Assembly: GCF_002563655.1 (NCBI RefSeq)
Contig: NZ_PDIY01000001.1
Location: 2,082,001 to 2,146,000 of the forward strand
Origin: Bacillus sp. es.034
GTDB taxonomy: Bacteria; Bacillota; Bacilli; Bacillales; Bacillaceae_B
Length of the DNA: 64,000 nt
Direction: 5' to 3'
Positions 15,525 to 23,805 of the stretch are shown here, piece after piece (positions within the stretch are counted from its first letter, which is position 1; every line of letters begins with the position of its first letter). A program made the translations under genes and the position numbers. Below the pieces are notes generated by a model. That model was given only the letters and a program-made list of their open reading frames with translations, was not told where the DNA came from and ran no database searches.

Positions 15525-16379
15525 ATGGTGGATTTTCGATCAACCGATTTAATAATGGAAGAACATGAACTGAAAAAGTACTTACAAGAATATAAGAATG
15601 GAGATAAACCATGGGACGTAGAGAATCATGCTCGTCTTGTGACATCGATGATTCATTTTATCGGATCTACGGATAGTGAGCTTAGAGATAAATTGATCTA
15701 CAGCACCTTTTGTCAGTTAGCCATAGACAACCAGTTGGGGCATGATTTATTGAATGATCTGCTGGATTACAGTTTAAGTGATGACATGTTATTCAAGGGG
15801 ATTGGTGAAAATGGCACGGATACCGTGTTTACAAGGGCGTTTAGCTCACTTGTCATCGCTGTTATTTTATACAAGGATAATGAGGATGATTTTCTCCCCC
15901 GGGACGTTGTCTATAAAACTAAAGATCTCTTAATCAACTACATCAACTCTGAAAATGACCTGAGGGGTTTTGTCCCCGTGAAAGGCTGGGCTCATAGTAT
16001 AGCCCATGTGGCAGACGCGTTTGACGAGTTGATTCTCAATAAAAAAATGGAACAGAAAGATTACTTAGACATGTTGCCCCCACTTTGGGAGAAGGTCCTT
16101 GTATCTGACAGTGTCTATGTACATGCCGAAGACGAGAGAATGATCGCACCGATACTCGCCATGTTAGAAAAGGGATTGGACCTAGTGGAAATAGAGCACT
16201 TACTAAAAGGGTTACCTTCCGAACTGAAGCGCAGGAAAGAACAAGTAGAGGAAGAGAATTATTGGTTTTTAGAAGCGAACTGTAAGACCTTTTTAAAAAG
16301 CTTTTACGTAAAGATAAGTTCCCGTGAAGAGTTGATCTCTCTTCGTCGGGATATTGAATTGTGCTTATCAGAATTGTAG
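15525..16379 (+). CDS. DUF2785-type protein
   Basis: The protein has 284 residues, mostly alpha-helical. The segment RGFVPVKGWAHSIAHVADAF near residues 149-168 is the hallmark of DUF2785 proteins. No signal or membrane segment is present, so it is cytoplasmic. AGGAGG lies 8 bases before ATG 15525; ATG 15519 is only 2 bases away and is less likely. It is followed after 12 bases by the RsgA-like zinc domain gene and probably shares a transcript with it. No function is known for the family. Confidence 0.8.
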   Translation: MVDFRSTDLIMEEHELKKYLQEYKNGDKPWDVENHARLVTSMIHFIGSTDSELRDKLIYSTFCQLAIDNQLGHDLLNDLLDYSLSDDMLFKGIGENGTDTVFTRAFSSLVIAVILYKDNEDDFLPRDVVYKTKDLLINYINSENDLRGFVPVKGWAHSIAHVADAFDELILNKKMEQKDYLDMLPPLWEKVLVSDSVYVHAEDERMIAPILAMLEKGLDLVEIEHLLKGLPSELKRRKEQVEEENYWFLEANCKTFLKSFYVKISSREELISLRRDIELCLSEL

Positions 16380-16391
16380 AGGAGGCAGGGG

Positions 16392-16679
16392 ATGAAAAAG
16401 AATAAAATGGTCAGAGAATTCGTTGATACCGAATTTACAGCAGAGGCGGGATATGAAGATATTCTAGAATTATCCCGTGCTTGTAAGTATTCGAACTGCA
16501 CTCATATAACCGAGGAAGACTGCGCGGTTCAAAGAGCCATCCATGAAGGCGCTCTATCAGAAGAAAGATTTAACGCCTATTATAAAGATAAAAACGAAGC
16601 AGAATATGTTTCCAAACAAAAGAATAAAACCAAGGCCATCGAGTATATGAAGCAAAGGGATCTATTTAAAAGATCATAG
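16392..16679 (+). CDS. Stand-alone RsgA-type C-terminal zinc domain (5'-truncated GTPase gene)
   Basis: The protein has 95 residues and matches only the C-terminal end of the ribosome-assembly GTPase RsgA (YjeQ). CKYSNCTHITEEDC reproduces the zinc ligand pattern Cys-x4-Cys-x-His-x5-Cys, and AVQRAIHEGALSEERFNAYY reproduces the helical tail. The start M-V-R-E-F corresponds to the M-R-E segment just after the GTPase DTPG motif, so the OB and GTPase domains are absent. The remnant nevertheless has a strong site (AGGAGG) before ATG 16392. It could be a decayed paralogue or a retained RNA-binding zinc module. Full-length RsgA is about 300-350 residues. Confidence 0.7.
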   Translation: MKKNKMVREFVDTEFTAEAGYEDILELSRACKYSNCTHITEEDCAVQRAIHEGALSEERFNAYYKDKNEAEYVSKQKNKTKAIEYMKQRDLFKRS

Positions 16680-16715
16680 ATCGAGGCTGCTTAGTTAAAA
16701 CAAAGGGGTAAAAAT

Positions 16716-17618
16716 ATGAATAAGCATGAACCTATCGAGATAGAAGGCGGCTTAAGGCTGGTTTATCAAGAACCGAAAGAATACACTCGCTATTATTCCA
16801 TTTACCATGGACAAAAATATGCAGATTCTTATTTTAGAAGGTCCCCGGAGACGTTAGTGGAAGTGGCAACCATTTTTGACTGTGGATATTTCATTGTGGA
16901 AGGTGAAACGATCATTGGCGGTGTACTACTGAAACCTAATTTCATATCAGATTTATTTATCGTGCCGCCCTATAAGGACTACGAAGGGGTGGCACATAAG
17001 CTATTAAACTATGTCAAAAAGATATCTGCAATTGAAGAAAAAATCATTGTAAGAGAAGTGGTAGAGGAACATGTAGCAACGTATGAACAACTTGGATGCA
17101 AGATTCAAGAGGTGAATGTATGGATGATTCGTCCGACTGAGCCCATGATGGCTTTTCTCCGTGAAGGGTATCGTTCAAGGGCTGTTTTAAGTAAAGATGC
17201 AAATGATATCGCATGTTTACTTATGAAAGCCTATAGTCCCAATCCGGCGTATAAGGAAATCGGAACGAAAGAGGATTATCTTCTCCACGTAAACGAATTT
17301 ATCGATGTACATAAACATAATGAAATCATGGATGAGTGTTCAAGAGTTGTGATCGATACCCACTCGGGCACCATTGTAGGGGTCTGTTTGCACATGGAGT
17401 TTGAAGACTATCCGCTTATCATGAGTTTAGTTGTGGAACCTGATCACCAACAGAGAGGGATTGGACGATACTTGTTAACCCATTCAATCCATTCTTCGAG
17501 TGAAGGGTACCCGGCCACACGCTTGTCTGTCATTGAGGATAATGCAGCGATTAAGCTTTATGAAGATCTTGGGTTTTTTAAAAGTAAATCGATCAGTGAT
17601 ATGTATCTAGAGTATTAA
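16716..17618 (+). CDS. Two-domain GNAT-family acetyltransferase
   Basis: The protein has 300 residues. The C-terminal GNAT domain (about residues 155-300) carries the acetyl-CoA P-loop LVVEPDHQQRGIGRYLLTHS and the closing IEDNAAIKLYEDLGFF. The N-terminal half (about 1-140) looks like a second, degenerate GNAT domain: FDCGYFIVEGETIIGGVLLK then DLFIVPPYKDYEGVAHKLLN. Only the second appears active. AAAGGGGT precedes ATG 16716. It is the first of four genes (to 20034) in the same direction with short gaps: GNAT, GNAT, DinB, GNAT-like. The substrate is unknown. Confidence 0.88.
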   Translation: MNKHEPIEIEGGLRLVYQEPKEYTRYYSIYHGQKYADSYFRRSPETLVEVATIFDCGYFIVEGETIIGGVLLKPNFISDLFIVPPYKDYEGVAHKLLNYVKKISAIEEKIIVREVVEEHVATYEQLGCKIQEVNVWMIRPTEPMMAFLREGYRSRAVLSKDANDIACLLMKAYSPNPAYKEIGTKEDYLLHVNEFIDVHKHNEIMDECSRVVIDTHSGTIVGVCLHMEFEDYPLIMSLVVEPDHQQRGIGRYLLTHSIHSSSEGYPATRLSVIEDNAAIKLYEDLGFFKSKSISDMYLEY

Positions 17619-17675
17619 TCCTTTGAAAGTACTAGTCATTCTGCCTGAAAAAATGAAAGAGGGATGTATCCATTT

Positions 17676-18593
17676 ATGAAAACGTCTCAATATACGATAC
17701 GAACTTACCAAGATCACGATGCCAATCAGATTGCTTCATTTGATGTTAACGCTATGCTTGCCTATCGGTACAACCGTGATTATGAACATCAAAATATCTT
17801 CTGTGCTGTTGATACTAATGATCACATAGTTGGCGTTGGTCATATTGTTCCTGACCAAACATGGTTAGCGATTGATCACACGAACAAGCCTTCTGATTTT
17901 GTGTATCAATTGAATGTAGACATTTCGTTGGACGAGGAATCGCAGCCTCCTGAAAATGTGTATGGTGATTTGTTGAAATGTCTTTTAAATAGAGGGGAGG
18001 AACTGAGAGCAGGGTATTCTGACAAAAAAGTAAGAGTGACGCACACCATTTCATCTGATGATCTGGAAGAAATCGATTTCTATCTTTCTAAAGGTTTTGA
18101 CACTCGTAGGACCCACTTACTAATGAAACGGGATTTAAAAGCAGACATCAAGGATTATTCGCTTCCAGGAAGTCTAGTGGTCAAAAGGTGGGAAATGGAG
18201 ACGCAAGCTGAAGAGGAACAGTATCTCGCAGCAGAAGCAAAAGGAGATCTTTATAGGGTGTCCTGGAGTCTGAATCATCTAAGGTGGACCAAAAACGGGG
18301 GAGAGTGGGATACGTTTACCGTTTTTAATGGAAATGAAGTGGTTGGAAGCGTCATGACCTGGGGGCTTGGAGAGGAACGGAGTGCGACGGAAAACATTTT
18401 TGTATTACCTGAATGGAGAAGAAAAGGAATCGCCAAAGCCGTCATTACGAAAGCTTTATTGTTCCTGAGGGATAAAGGGAAAAGTGAAGCTACTCTGGGT
18501 GTATTCGGAGATAACGGAAGGGCAATATCCTTATACGAGTCATTAGGTTATCGAATGTTCTCCATTCATCTGGAGTTTGGAAAGGACTTATAA
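17676..18593 (+). CDS. Two-domain GNAT-family acetyltransferase
   Basis: The protein has 305 residues with tandem GNAT-like halves. The C-terminal half has the motif ENIFVLPEWRRKGIAKAVIT followed by GDNGRAISLYESLGYR, a complete acetyl-CoA-binding site. The N-terminal half (SFDVNAMLAYRYNRD to LSKGFDTRRTHLLMKRD) is diverged. An earlier in-frame ATG at 17664 overlaps the likely ribosome site GAGGGATG, so ATG 17676 is chosen with moderate confidence. Layout and domain order mirror the preceding gene, but sequence identity is low. The substrate is unknown. Confidence 0.87.
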   Translation: MKTSQYTIRTYQDHDANQIASFDVNAMLAYRYNRDYEHQNIFCAVDTNDHIVGVGHIVPDQTWLAIDHTNKPSDFVYQLNVDISLDEESQPPENVYGDLLKCLLNRGEELRAGYSDKKVRVTHTISSDDLEEIDFYLSKGFDTRRTHLLMKRDLKADIKDYSLPGSLVVKRWEMETQAEEEQYLAAEAKGDLYRVSWSLNHLRWTKNGGEWDTFTVFNGNEVVGSVMTWGLGEERSATENIFVLPEWRRKGIAKAVITKALLFLRDKGKSEATLGVFGDNGRAISLYESLGYRMFSIHLEFGKDL

Positions 18594-18648
18594 ACGATAA
18601 GACACTGTTACAACTGTTATTTAATGACATACAGAAGGGGTGGAAGCG

Positions 18649-19200
18649 ATGATAAGCAAACCAGAAACGAACGAATACCCTCCGTATTATAAGGGATATG
18701 TAAACAATGTCCCAGATGGAGATCTCCTCCAGATTCTTGATGAACAGCATAAGGAAACCAAGAAACTGTTGATGGACTTAAGTGAGGAAAAGGCAGAATA
18801 TCAGTATGCCCCGGGAAAATGGACCATCAAGGAAGTCATCGGCCACATAACCGACACGGAGCGAATAATGTGCTACCGCCTTCTCAGTATTGCCAGGGGA
18901 GAAAAGGGAATGCTGCCTGGATATAACGATGATGATTATGTGAAAAGAGGGCAGTTCAATTGTTTTTCACTATCGGATCTTCTGCATCATCAAGCCCTTG
19001 TCCGCCAACACACCATTCTTCTTCTAAGCAGCATGGATGAAGAAGCGTTGCGCCAGCGAGGGAACGCAAATGGCTCCGAAGTGACGGCCCGTGCAATTGC
19101 GTACATTATTGCGGGGCATGAAATGCATCATCGAAGGATAATTAAGGATCGATATTTAAGGGACACATTGACAAATAGTGATACTGATGCGAAAGGATGA
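18649..19200 (+). CDS. DinB-family (DinB_2) protein
   Basis: The protein has 183 residues. YAPGKWTIKEVIGHITDTER is the hallmark of DinB_2/YfiT-like proteins, carrying the first metal-binding His, and IAGHEMHHRRIIKDRY carries the other two His ligands of the last helix. All three His ligands are present, so it should bind a metal. Related Bacillus proteins (YfiT/BstA) are metal-dependent hydrolases or thiol transferases. ATG 18649 lies 8 bases from AAGGGG; GTG 18640 lies within it. It sits in the GNAT/DinB gene run and nearly abuts the next gene. Confidence 0.9.
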   Translation: MISKPETNEYPPYYKGYVNNVPDGDLLQILDEQHKETKKLLMDLSEEKAEYQYAPGKWTIKEVIGHITDTERIMCYRLLSIARGEKGMLPGYNDDDYVKRGQFNCFSLSDLLHHQALVRQHTILLLSSMDEEALRQRGNANGSEVTARAIAYIIAGHEMHHRRIIKDRYLRDTLTNSDTDAKG

Positions 19201-19206
19201 ACCCCG

Positions 19207-20034
19207 ATGATTTCAGAGCTTGAACAGTCTGAATTTTATAGATGCAAAGCATTATTGGTTCACGGGGGACTATTGGAATCTAAAGCCGCCATTGAAGGCA
19301 TGCATTCCGACCGCATATTTGTGGATGACCCTTTGTCTCCTGCCTCTGCATTTATATGGCTGGGAAGTAATAATGGTTTTATCTTTATTGGAAACGAAGA
19401 AAACGCTGGATTTAATAGCCAGCTGACCCATCATTTCAATACAGTCATCAAACCAGACGCCAACAGAATGGGTTTAACACGTTTTGAAGCGATAGGTGAC
19501 CATCCAAAGTGGAATAAGACGATTAAAAGCGTATTTGGTGAAAATCTGAAAGGCTACAATCAAAAAGTGTATGAACTGCAAAAGGATTATTATATCCAGC
19601 ATGAACCTCGTTTAGAACAAGGATATGAAACTGTTAAAATCACAAAAAGTGTTTTGGAAAACAACGCTTCCGAAACATATCGAAACATCGAATTCTTACA
19701 ATCGAAAGTATTACAGTTTTGGCCATCGTTTGATAAGTTCCTACATCATGGTCTCGGGAATATGGTGGTTTATGAAAATGAAATTGTAAGCATTTGTTTC
19801 TCAGGAGTTGTAGCAGAAAATGTGCACGGCATTGACATTGAGACGTTACCCCATCATCAAGGGAAAAAGCTTGCACAGAAGGGAGCTCATGCTTTTGTGC
19901 AAGACTGTTTAGAGAATGAGATCATCCCGTATTGGGATTGTATGGAGATCAATGAACCTTCTGTTGCAGTTGCAGAAAAGATTGGGTTTCGGAATAAGCT
20001 TAATTATAGTTGGTATAGTGTGCCGTTTGAATGA
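19207..20034 (+). CDS. GNAT acetyltransferase-like protein (PF12746 type)
   Basis: The protein has 275 residues. The N-terminal 120 residues include AFIWLGSNNGFIFIGNEENA, and the C-terminal domain has VSICFSGVVAENVHGIDIET followed by HHQGKKLAQKGAHAFVQDCL and SVAVAEKIGF, the arrangement of the GNAT_acetyltran family. A typical acetyl-CoA P-loop (R/Q-x-x-G-x-G/A) is degenerate (H-Q-G-K-K-L-A). AAAGGA lies 9 bases upstream of ATG 19207, only 6 bases past the DinB stop, so the two are co-transcribed. The substrate is unknown. Confidence 0.85.
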   Translation: MISELEQSEFYRCKALLVHGGLLESKAAIEGMHSDRIFVDDPLSPASAFIWLGSNNGFIFIGNEENAGFNSQLTHHFNTVIKPDANRMGLTRFEAIGDHPKWNKTIKSVFGENLKGYNQKVYELQKDYYIQHEPRLEQGYETVKITKSVLENNASETYRNIEFLQSKVLQFWPSFDKFLHHGLGNMVVYENEIVSICFSGVVAENVHGIDIETLPHHQGKKLAQKGAHAFVQDCLENEIIPYWDCMEINEPSVAVAEKIGFRNKLNYSWYSVPFE

Positions 20035-20151
20035 TTTCTTTATGAAGGATCCTTTTCTATTTACCGTTTTTGTTTCCGTCCTTTGTAGTGATAATTTTTA
20101 ATTCGCTTTGGTAACAGGGACGGGAGGAGAAAGAAATGGAGGGGGAATGTT

Positions 20152-20393
20152 ATGAGCGAATACATGCAAAAGTGTGAAAGAACGAGGGAAAAAGGAAAAT
20201 AAAATACATTATTTACCAGTTGTCCATATCAGAAGTGGTTTCTTTTCTAACGTTAATCTTGTTCAGCATGGTCTTTCACACGCAATTAACAATTAGTATT
20301 TTTATTTATCAATCCATTATTATCGGATTATCTATTTCTATTTCATCATGGATAGGAAATGAGAGAAGATATCAAAAATATAAGTACCAATAA
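20152..20393 (+). pseudogene. Frameshifted small membrane protein gene
   Basis: A strong site (GGAGGGGGA) precedes ATG 20152, whose frame ends after 16 codons at an A-rich run near 20195-20205. In the next frame the sequence stays open to TAA 20391-20393 and encodes IIYQLSISEVVSFLTLILFS, then FIYQSIIIGLSISISSWI, and a basic tail. The whole would be a protein of about 80 residues with two membrane helices. A one-base slip in the A-run (mutation or sequencing error) is the simplest explanation. Function is unknown. Confidence 0.6.
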
Positions 20394-20432
20394 AGCTTAC
20401 TTTTATAGATCAAGACGAAAGGGGGAGGTTTC

Positions 20433-20708
20433 ATGTGGTGGCAGTACTATGGGGATGCAGTAATTGCAGTGTCAGTGTTGACAGCAATATTGATTTTGAG
20501 TTCGATTCATTTCTTCAGCTTGAACAGTAAAAGAGGGTTCATCATTCCTTTAACCATATCCACTATAGGTTACATATCCTTTGTAACAGGTATCGTCTTT
20601 ATCAGAGGATTTGAAGGATTAGGATTTATGGTCTATGGAGCGATCATTATGGGGATTGGTCTCTTATATTACCTGGGAGTGGGGGTCTATAGGAAGAGTA
20701 GATACTAA
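20433..20708 (+). CDS. Small membrane protein, YesK-like
   Basis: The protein has 91 residues with three hydrophobic segments, about 9-28, 37-58 and 64-84. The RGFEGLGFMVYG segment before the last helix resembles the GGFEGMGIG segment of the YesK family. AAGGGGGAGG precedes ATG 20433. It directly follows the broken small membrane gene, and its stop lies 23 bases before the start of the sugar-reductase-like gene, so the genes are probably co-transcribed. The family has no known function. Confidence 0.75.
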   Translation: MWWQYYGDAVIAVSVLTAILILSSIHFFSLNSKRGFIIPLTISTIGYISFVTGIVFIRGFEGLGFMVYGAIIMGIGLLYYLGVGVYRKSRY

Positions 20709-20730
20709 TAACAATATGGGGGAAATTAAC

Positions 20731-21567
20731 GTGAGAATTCTAATATTAGGAGCAACTGGATTTCTTGGATCTACTTTATTTGGTTTAGCAGAAAAATTAA
20801 ATCACACAGTATTAGGTACTTCAAGAAATCAAAATGGAAACTCAAATATAATTAAATTGAACATAACAGATAAAGGCGCAGTAGAACAAACGATCAAAGA
20901 TTTTCATCCTGATGTAGTCGTATGGGCATTGTTAAGTATGGCTGAAGAGGATGCATTAATAAACGTAGGTTTATCAAACCTATTATCAACGATAAGTAGA
21001 CAGACGAAACTTATCTTCATTTCGACAGACGGCGTTTTTTCAGAAGGAAAAGGTGGTTATTCTGAGTCAGATGAAACTAAACCGATAGCTGAAGAAGCAC
21101 CTTTATCTACCTATATTAATTCGAAAATAGTGGGTGAAAAGATGGTCCAGAACGACCATCCAAACCACATCATTATTCGTACAGGTCCACTATACGGAAA
21201 GGATTTAAATCAAAATATTGAACAGAGGACTCAAAGGACTATCAGTGAAGTTGAAGAAAAGGGCTGCTTCCATGCGGCAACAAATATGTACCGCAATTTT
21301 GTACATATTGAGGATTTATCCACTGCCATATTAGAGCTATGTACCTTAGATTTTCTTGGGCTGATACATGTAGGTCCATTACAGAAAGAAAGTTATTTTT
21401 CTTTTTACCAAAAGCGCTTAAGAGGTTTGGATTATGAAGAAAATGTAATAAAAGCTTCCAAAATAGATCCAAATGAAAATCCATATTTAATACTGGATAC
21501 TTCATTAAATACTCAAAGAGTGAATGGTTTGCTTAAATCAAAATTTAGAAGCATTAGTAGTATGTAG
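20731..21567 (+). CDS. NAD(P)-dependent reductase/epimerase of the RmlD type
   Basis: The protein has 278 residues, an extended short-chain dehydrogenase. The cofactor motif is ILILGATGFLGSTLF at the N-terminus, the active-site pair is Tyr-x3-Lys in TYINSKIVGEK, and KLIFISTDGVF is the conserved RmlD strand and Thr. The closest recognised group is RmlD_sub_bind (dTDP-4-dehydrorhamnose reductase-like), but no rhamnose genes adjoin, so the substrate is open. GTG 20731 has GGGGG 8 bases before it; the frame is open to 20635 but lacks a better start. Confidence 0.85.
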   Translation: MRILILGATGFLGSTLFGLAEKLNHTVLGTSRNQNGNSNIIKLNITDKGAVEQTIKDFHPDVVVWALLSMAEEDALINVGLSNLLSTISRQTKLIFISTDGVFSEGKGGYSESDETKPIAEEAPLSTYINSKIVGEKMVQNDHPNHIIIRTGPLYGKDLNQNIEQRTQRTISEVEEKGCFHAATNMYRNFVHIEDLSTAILELCTLDFLGLIHVGPLQKESYFSFYQKRLRGLDYEENVIKASKIDPNENPYLILDTSLNTQRVNGLLKSKFRSISSM

Positions 21568-21597
21568 AATCATCATTGGACTAAAGGGGTGAAGCCA

Positions 21598-22083
21598 TTG
21601 TTGTCCACAGAAAGATGCGAGTTACATAGATTAAAGGAAAGTGATTCTTACCATATTAAAAGATTATACGACAACGAGCAGGTACGAAAATATTTAGGTG
21701 GCATCGTTAATGAAGAATCATTTAAACAGAGATTTCATGAAATGATCCATTCACCAAATAAGGAACATTATTGGACTATTTTTAATAAAAGTTCCCAGGA
21801 ATTTGTCGGCATGGTTTTCCTTGATACTTATCATGACGGAATTCACACAGAAATCGGCTATCAATTGTTACCGGAATTCTGGGGGAGAGGGATCGCCAGA
21901 GAAGTAATTAATAAGGTATTGCATTATGGAATTCACACTATGCAATTAGACAAAGTCATGGCCGAAACACAGTCGGAAAATAAGGCTTCTTGCAATCTAT
22001 TATTATCAGTAGGGATGAGGTTGGAGATGAAGATTTAACGCTTTGGAAATGAACAATCCGTATTTGCCAATTCGGCTTCTTGA
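21598..22083 (+). pseudogene. GNAT acetyltransferase with a premature stop near the C-terminus
   Basis: The reading frame encodes a RimJ/RimL-like acetyltransferase: LSTERCELHRLKESDSYHIK, then EIGYQLLPEFWGRGIAREVI, then ENKASCNLLLSVGMRLE. It ends at TAA 22036-22038. The same frame continues RFGNEQSVFANSAS to TGA 22081-22083, the expected C-terminal strand of this family. A single base change to TAA would explain it; about 14 residues are lost. The start is TTG 21598, 8 bases after AAAGGGG, or GTG 21589. The protein may remain partly active, but the last strand of the fold is missing. Confidence 0.7.
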
Positions 22084-22147
22084 TGAAGAAGTGGATATGT
22101 GAGGAGGTATAAGTATCAAGGAAAATACTGCTGGATGTTTTACTATA

Positions 22148-22582
22148 GTGATGAATCAAAATGGTTATATTCTGTTAGCTAAGCGAAAAGATTATCCTTT
22201 ATGGGATCTTCCTGGAGGAACACTGGAAAAAGGTGAAGAATTAGCGATTTGTGCTATGAGGGAAACACAAGAAGAAACAGGTTATAGTATTTCAATTAAG
22301 CAGAAAATCGGGGAATACTATAAGCCACAATACAACGATGTGGAGCATTTATTTTCAGGAGAATTAGAAGGCGGGTCACCGATTGACGAGGGACCGGAAA
22401 CAGAAGAAGTAAGGTGGTTTCATCCTCGTAAACTCCCCTTAAATATGATTCCAAATAGAAGAAAACAAATTAAGAATTATTTAACGTGTAGGGGAAAAGT
22501 AGTGAAAACATCATTAAGAGTTTCTCCTGCAAAAATATTCTTTTATAAGGGGTTTTTAAAAGTCTTTGGTAGATTTCTATAA
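22148..22582 (+). CDS. Nudix hydrolase (start uncertain; probable non-ATG start upstream)
   Basis: The frame from GTG 22148 gives 144 residues with a complete Nudix box, GGTLEKGEELAICAMRETQE followed by ETG. The reading frame is open back to 22103 and encodes IKENTAGCFTIV, the first strand of the Nudix fold, which the GTG start would remove. A strong AGGAGG (22102-22107) stands 7 bases before an in-frame ATC at 22115, but no ATG, GTG or TTG lies between. Either ATC initiates or the normal start codon has been mutated. The C-terminal tail after residue 105 is basic. Substrate unknown. Confidence 0.8.
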   Translation: MMNQNGYILLAKRKDYPLWDLPGGTLEKGEELAICAMRETQEETGYSISIKQKIGEYYKPQYNDVEHLFSGELEGGSPIDEGPETEEVRWFHPRKLPLNMIPNRRKQIKNYLTCRGKVVKTSLRVSPAKIFFYKGFLKVFGRFL

Positions 22583-22659
22583 TGCAATGTTCCAATCTGG
22601 AGCCAGTAATTTATTGATGAATTACATATGAATCCGAAATAAAAATAGTAGGTGAATGC

Positions 22660-23340
22660 ATGAGTTTATTAAAAGATAAAAAGATCCTGATAACAAGCGG
22701 AGGTACGCTTGAGAAATGGGATACGGTCAGGGGACATACTAATTTAGCAAAAGGGACGATGGGGTGTTATCTAGCGGAAGAAGCATTGAACCAGGAAGCA
22801 GAGGTCATTTACTTACACGGCTACTTTGCAAAGCTTCCAGAAAACCATGGGAACATGCGATTAATACAATTTGAAGGCATAGAAGATTTAGGTGAGAAAA
22901 TCAAATCGATTGTACAATCTGAACCTATCGATGTCGTGATCATGGCAGCTGCGGGATCAGATTGGGTAGTCGATAAAATATTGGACCAACTAGGGAATTC
23001 GATTTTGGAGTCAGGAAAAATGACGAGTGATGAACCCCCGATCATTCATTTTAAAAAAGCACCGAAAGTATTATCAGAAATAAAGAAATGGAACCCTAAC
23101 GTCTTACTTGTCGGATTCAAGTTAGAGCACACAGATGACTCGGAATACTTATTTAAGAGGGCAAACCTTCGAATGGATTCTTCCGGGGCAGAATTTATGG
23201 TTGCGAATAAAACCTGGTCTCTCTATGGTGAAAATGCCGAGCATTATATTGTTTCAAAAGGTCAACCTCCTCAAATGTACAAAAGTAAAAAAGATACAGC
23301 AGAGGGCTTAATGGAGTTACTTGCAGGTCATGTAAACTAA
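22660..23340 (+). CDS. CoaB-type (phosphopantothenoylcysteine synthetase/DFP) domain protein
   Basis: The protein has 226 residues. KKILITSGGTLEKWDTVRGH followed by TNLAKGTMGCYLAEEAL is the hallmark of the CoaB/DFP C-terminal domain, with the nucleotide-binding GGT and the TN-x5-G motif. LLVGFKLEHTD corresponds to the conserved K in the GFKLET motif. Bacillus CoaBC is normally a bifunctional protein of about 400 residues encoded elsewhere, so this is a stand-alone CoaB-like paralogue. It may ligate cysteine to phosphopantothenate or act on a related acid. TAGGTGA precedes ATG 22660. Confidence 0.85.
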   Translation: MSLLKDKKILITSGGTLEKWDTVRGHTNLAKGTMGCYLAEEALNQEAEVIYLHGYFAKLPENHGNMRLIQFEGIEDLGEKIKSIVQSEPIDVVIMAAAGSDWVVDKILDQLGNSILESGKMTSDEPPIIHFKKAPKVLSEIKKWNPNVLLVGFKLEHTDDSEYLFKRANLRMDSSGAEFMVANKTWSLYGENAEHYIVSKGQPPQMYKSKKDTAEGLMELLAGHVN

Positions 23341-23442
23341 ATAATAAGTTATATTCAAAAGAAAATGAAAATTGCCAGAAATGAAAAGGTTTGAAATAAT
23401 GGCTATTTGTGGCAGGCGATTCTTTACTGAAAGGCGGATTCA

Positions 23443-23601
23443 ATGAAACAACTATCAACCAATATTTCTCTCATCATTTTAGGGATATGTATTTTAGCTG
23501 GTGCATGGATGATTTCGAATGCCCTGCAAAACAGTGATTCTCCCAATGCAGATGATCAAGTTACAGTACATATGAATTCAATGGAGGACCTCAATTATTG
23601 A
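23443..23601 (+). CDS. Small membrane-anchored protein, 52 codons
   Basis: ATG 23443 follows AAAGGCGGA by 6 bases. The product has an N-terminal hydrophobic segment ISLIILGICILAGAWMISNA and a hydrophilic, acidic 30-residue tail. Its TGA stop (23599-23601) overlaps the TTG start of the following helix-turn-helix gene, so the two are translationally coupled. I do not know the family; the pair layout suggests a membrane partner of the small DNA-binding protein. Confidence 0.65.
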   Translation: MKQLSTNISLIILGICILAGAWMISNALQNSDSPNADDQVTVHMNSMEDLNY

Positions 23602-23786
23602 GTTCTACGGAATTAAAAGATTACTTAGGCATAAGCGACGAGCAATTAGAAAAGATATACCCCAGAAAAGAAGATGATGTGGTTAAAAGTGAGATTCCAT
23701 ACATAAAAATAGGATATGAATACTACTTTCCTGTTAAAGCAATCGATCGATGGTTAGAGGAGACGGAAGGTAAATCCTTTCAGTAA
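23598..23786 (+). CDS. Small excisionase/MerR-like DNA-binding protein
   Basis: The protein has 62 residues. SEIPYIKIGYEYYFPVKAI followed by DRWLEE is the C-terminal recognition part of HTH_17 (excisionase-like, MerR-like winged helix) domains, in which the helix-turn-helix precedes a wing ending in a D-x-W-L motif. Start TTG 23598 has GGAGG about 10 bases before it and overlaps the previous stop. No recombinase gene adjoins, so it is more likely a small regulator than a phage excisionase. A terminator follows at 23806. Confidence 0.75.
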   Translation: MSSTELKDYLGISDEQLEKIYPRKEDDVVKSEIPYIKIGYEYYFPVKAIDRWLEETEGKSFQ

Positions 23787-23805
23787 TAGGTAAACTGGAA
23801 TCATT

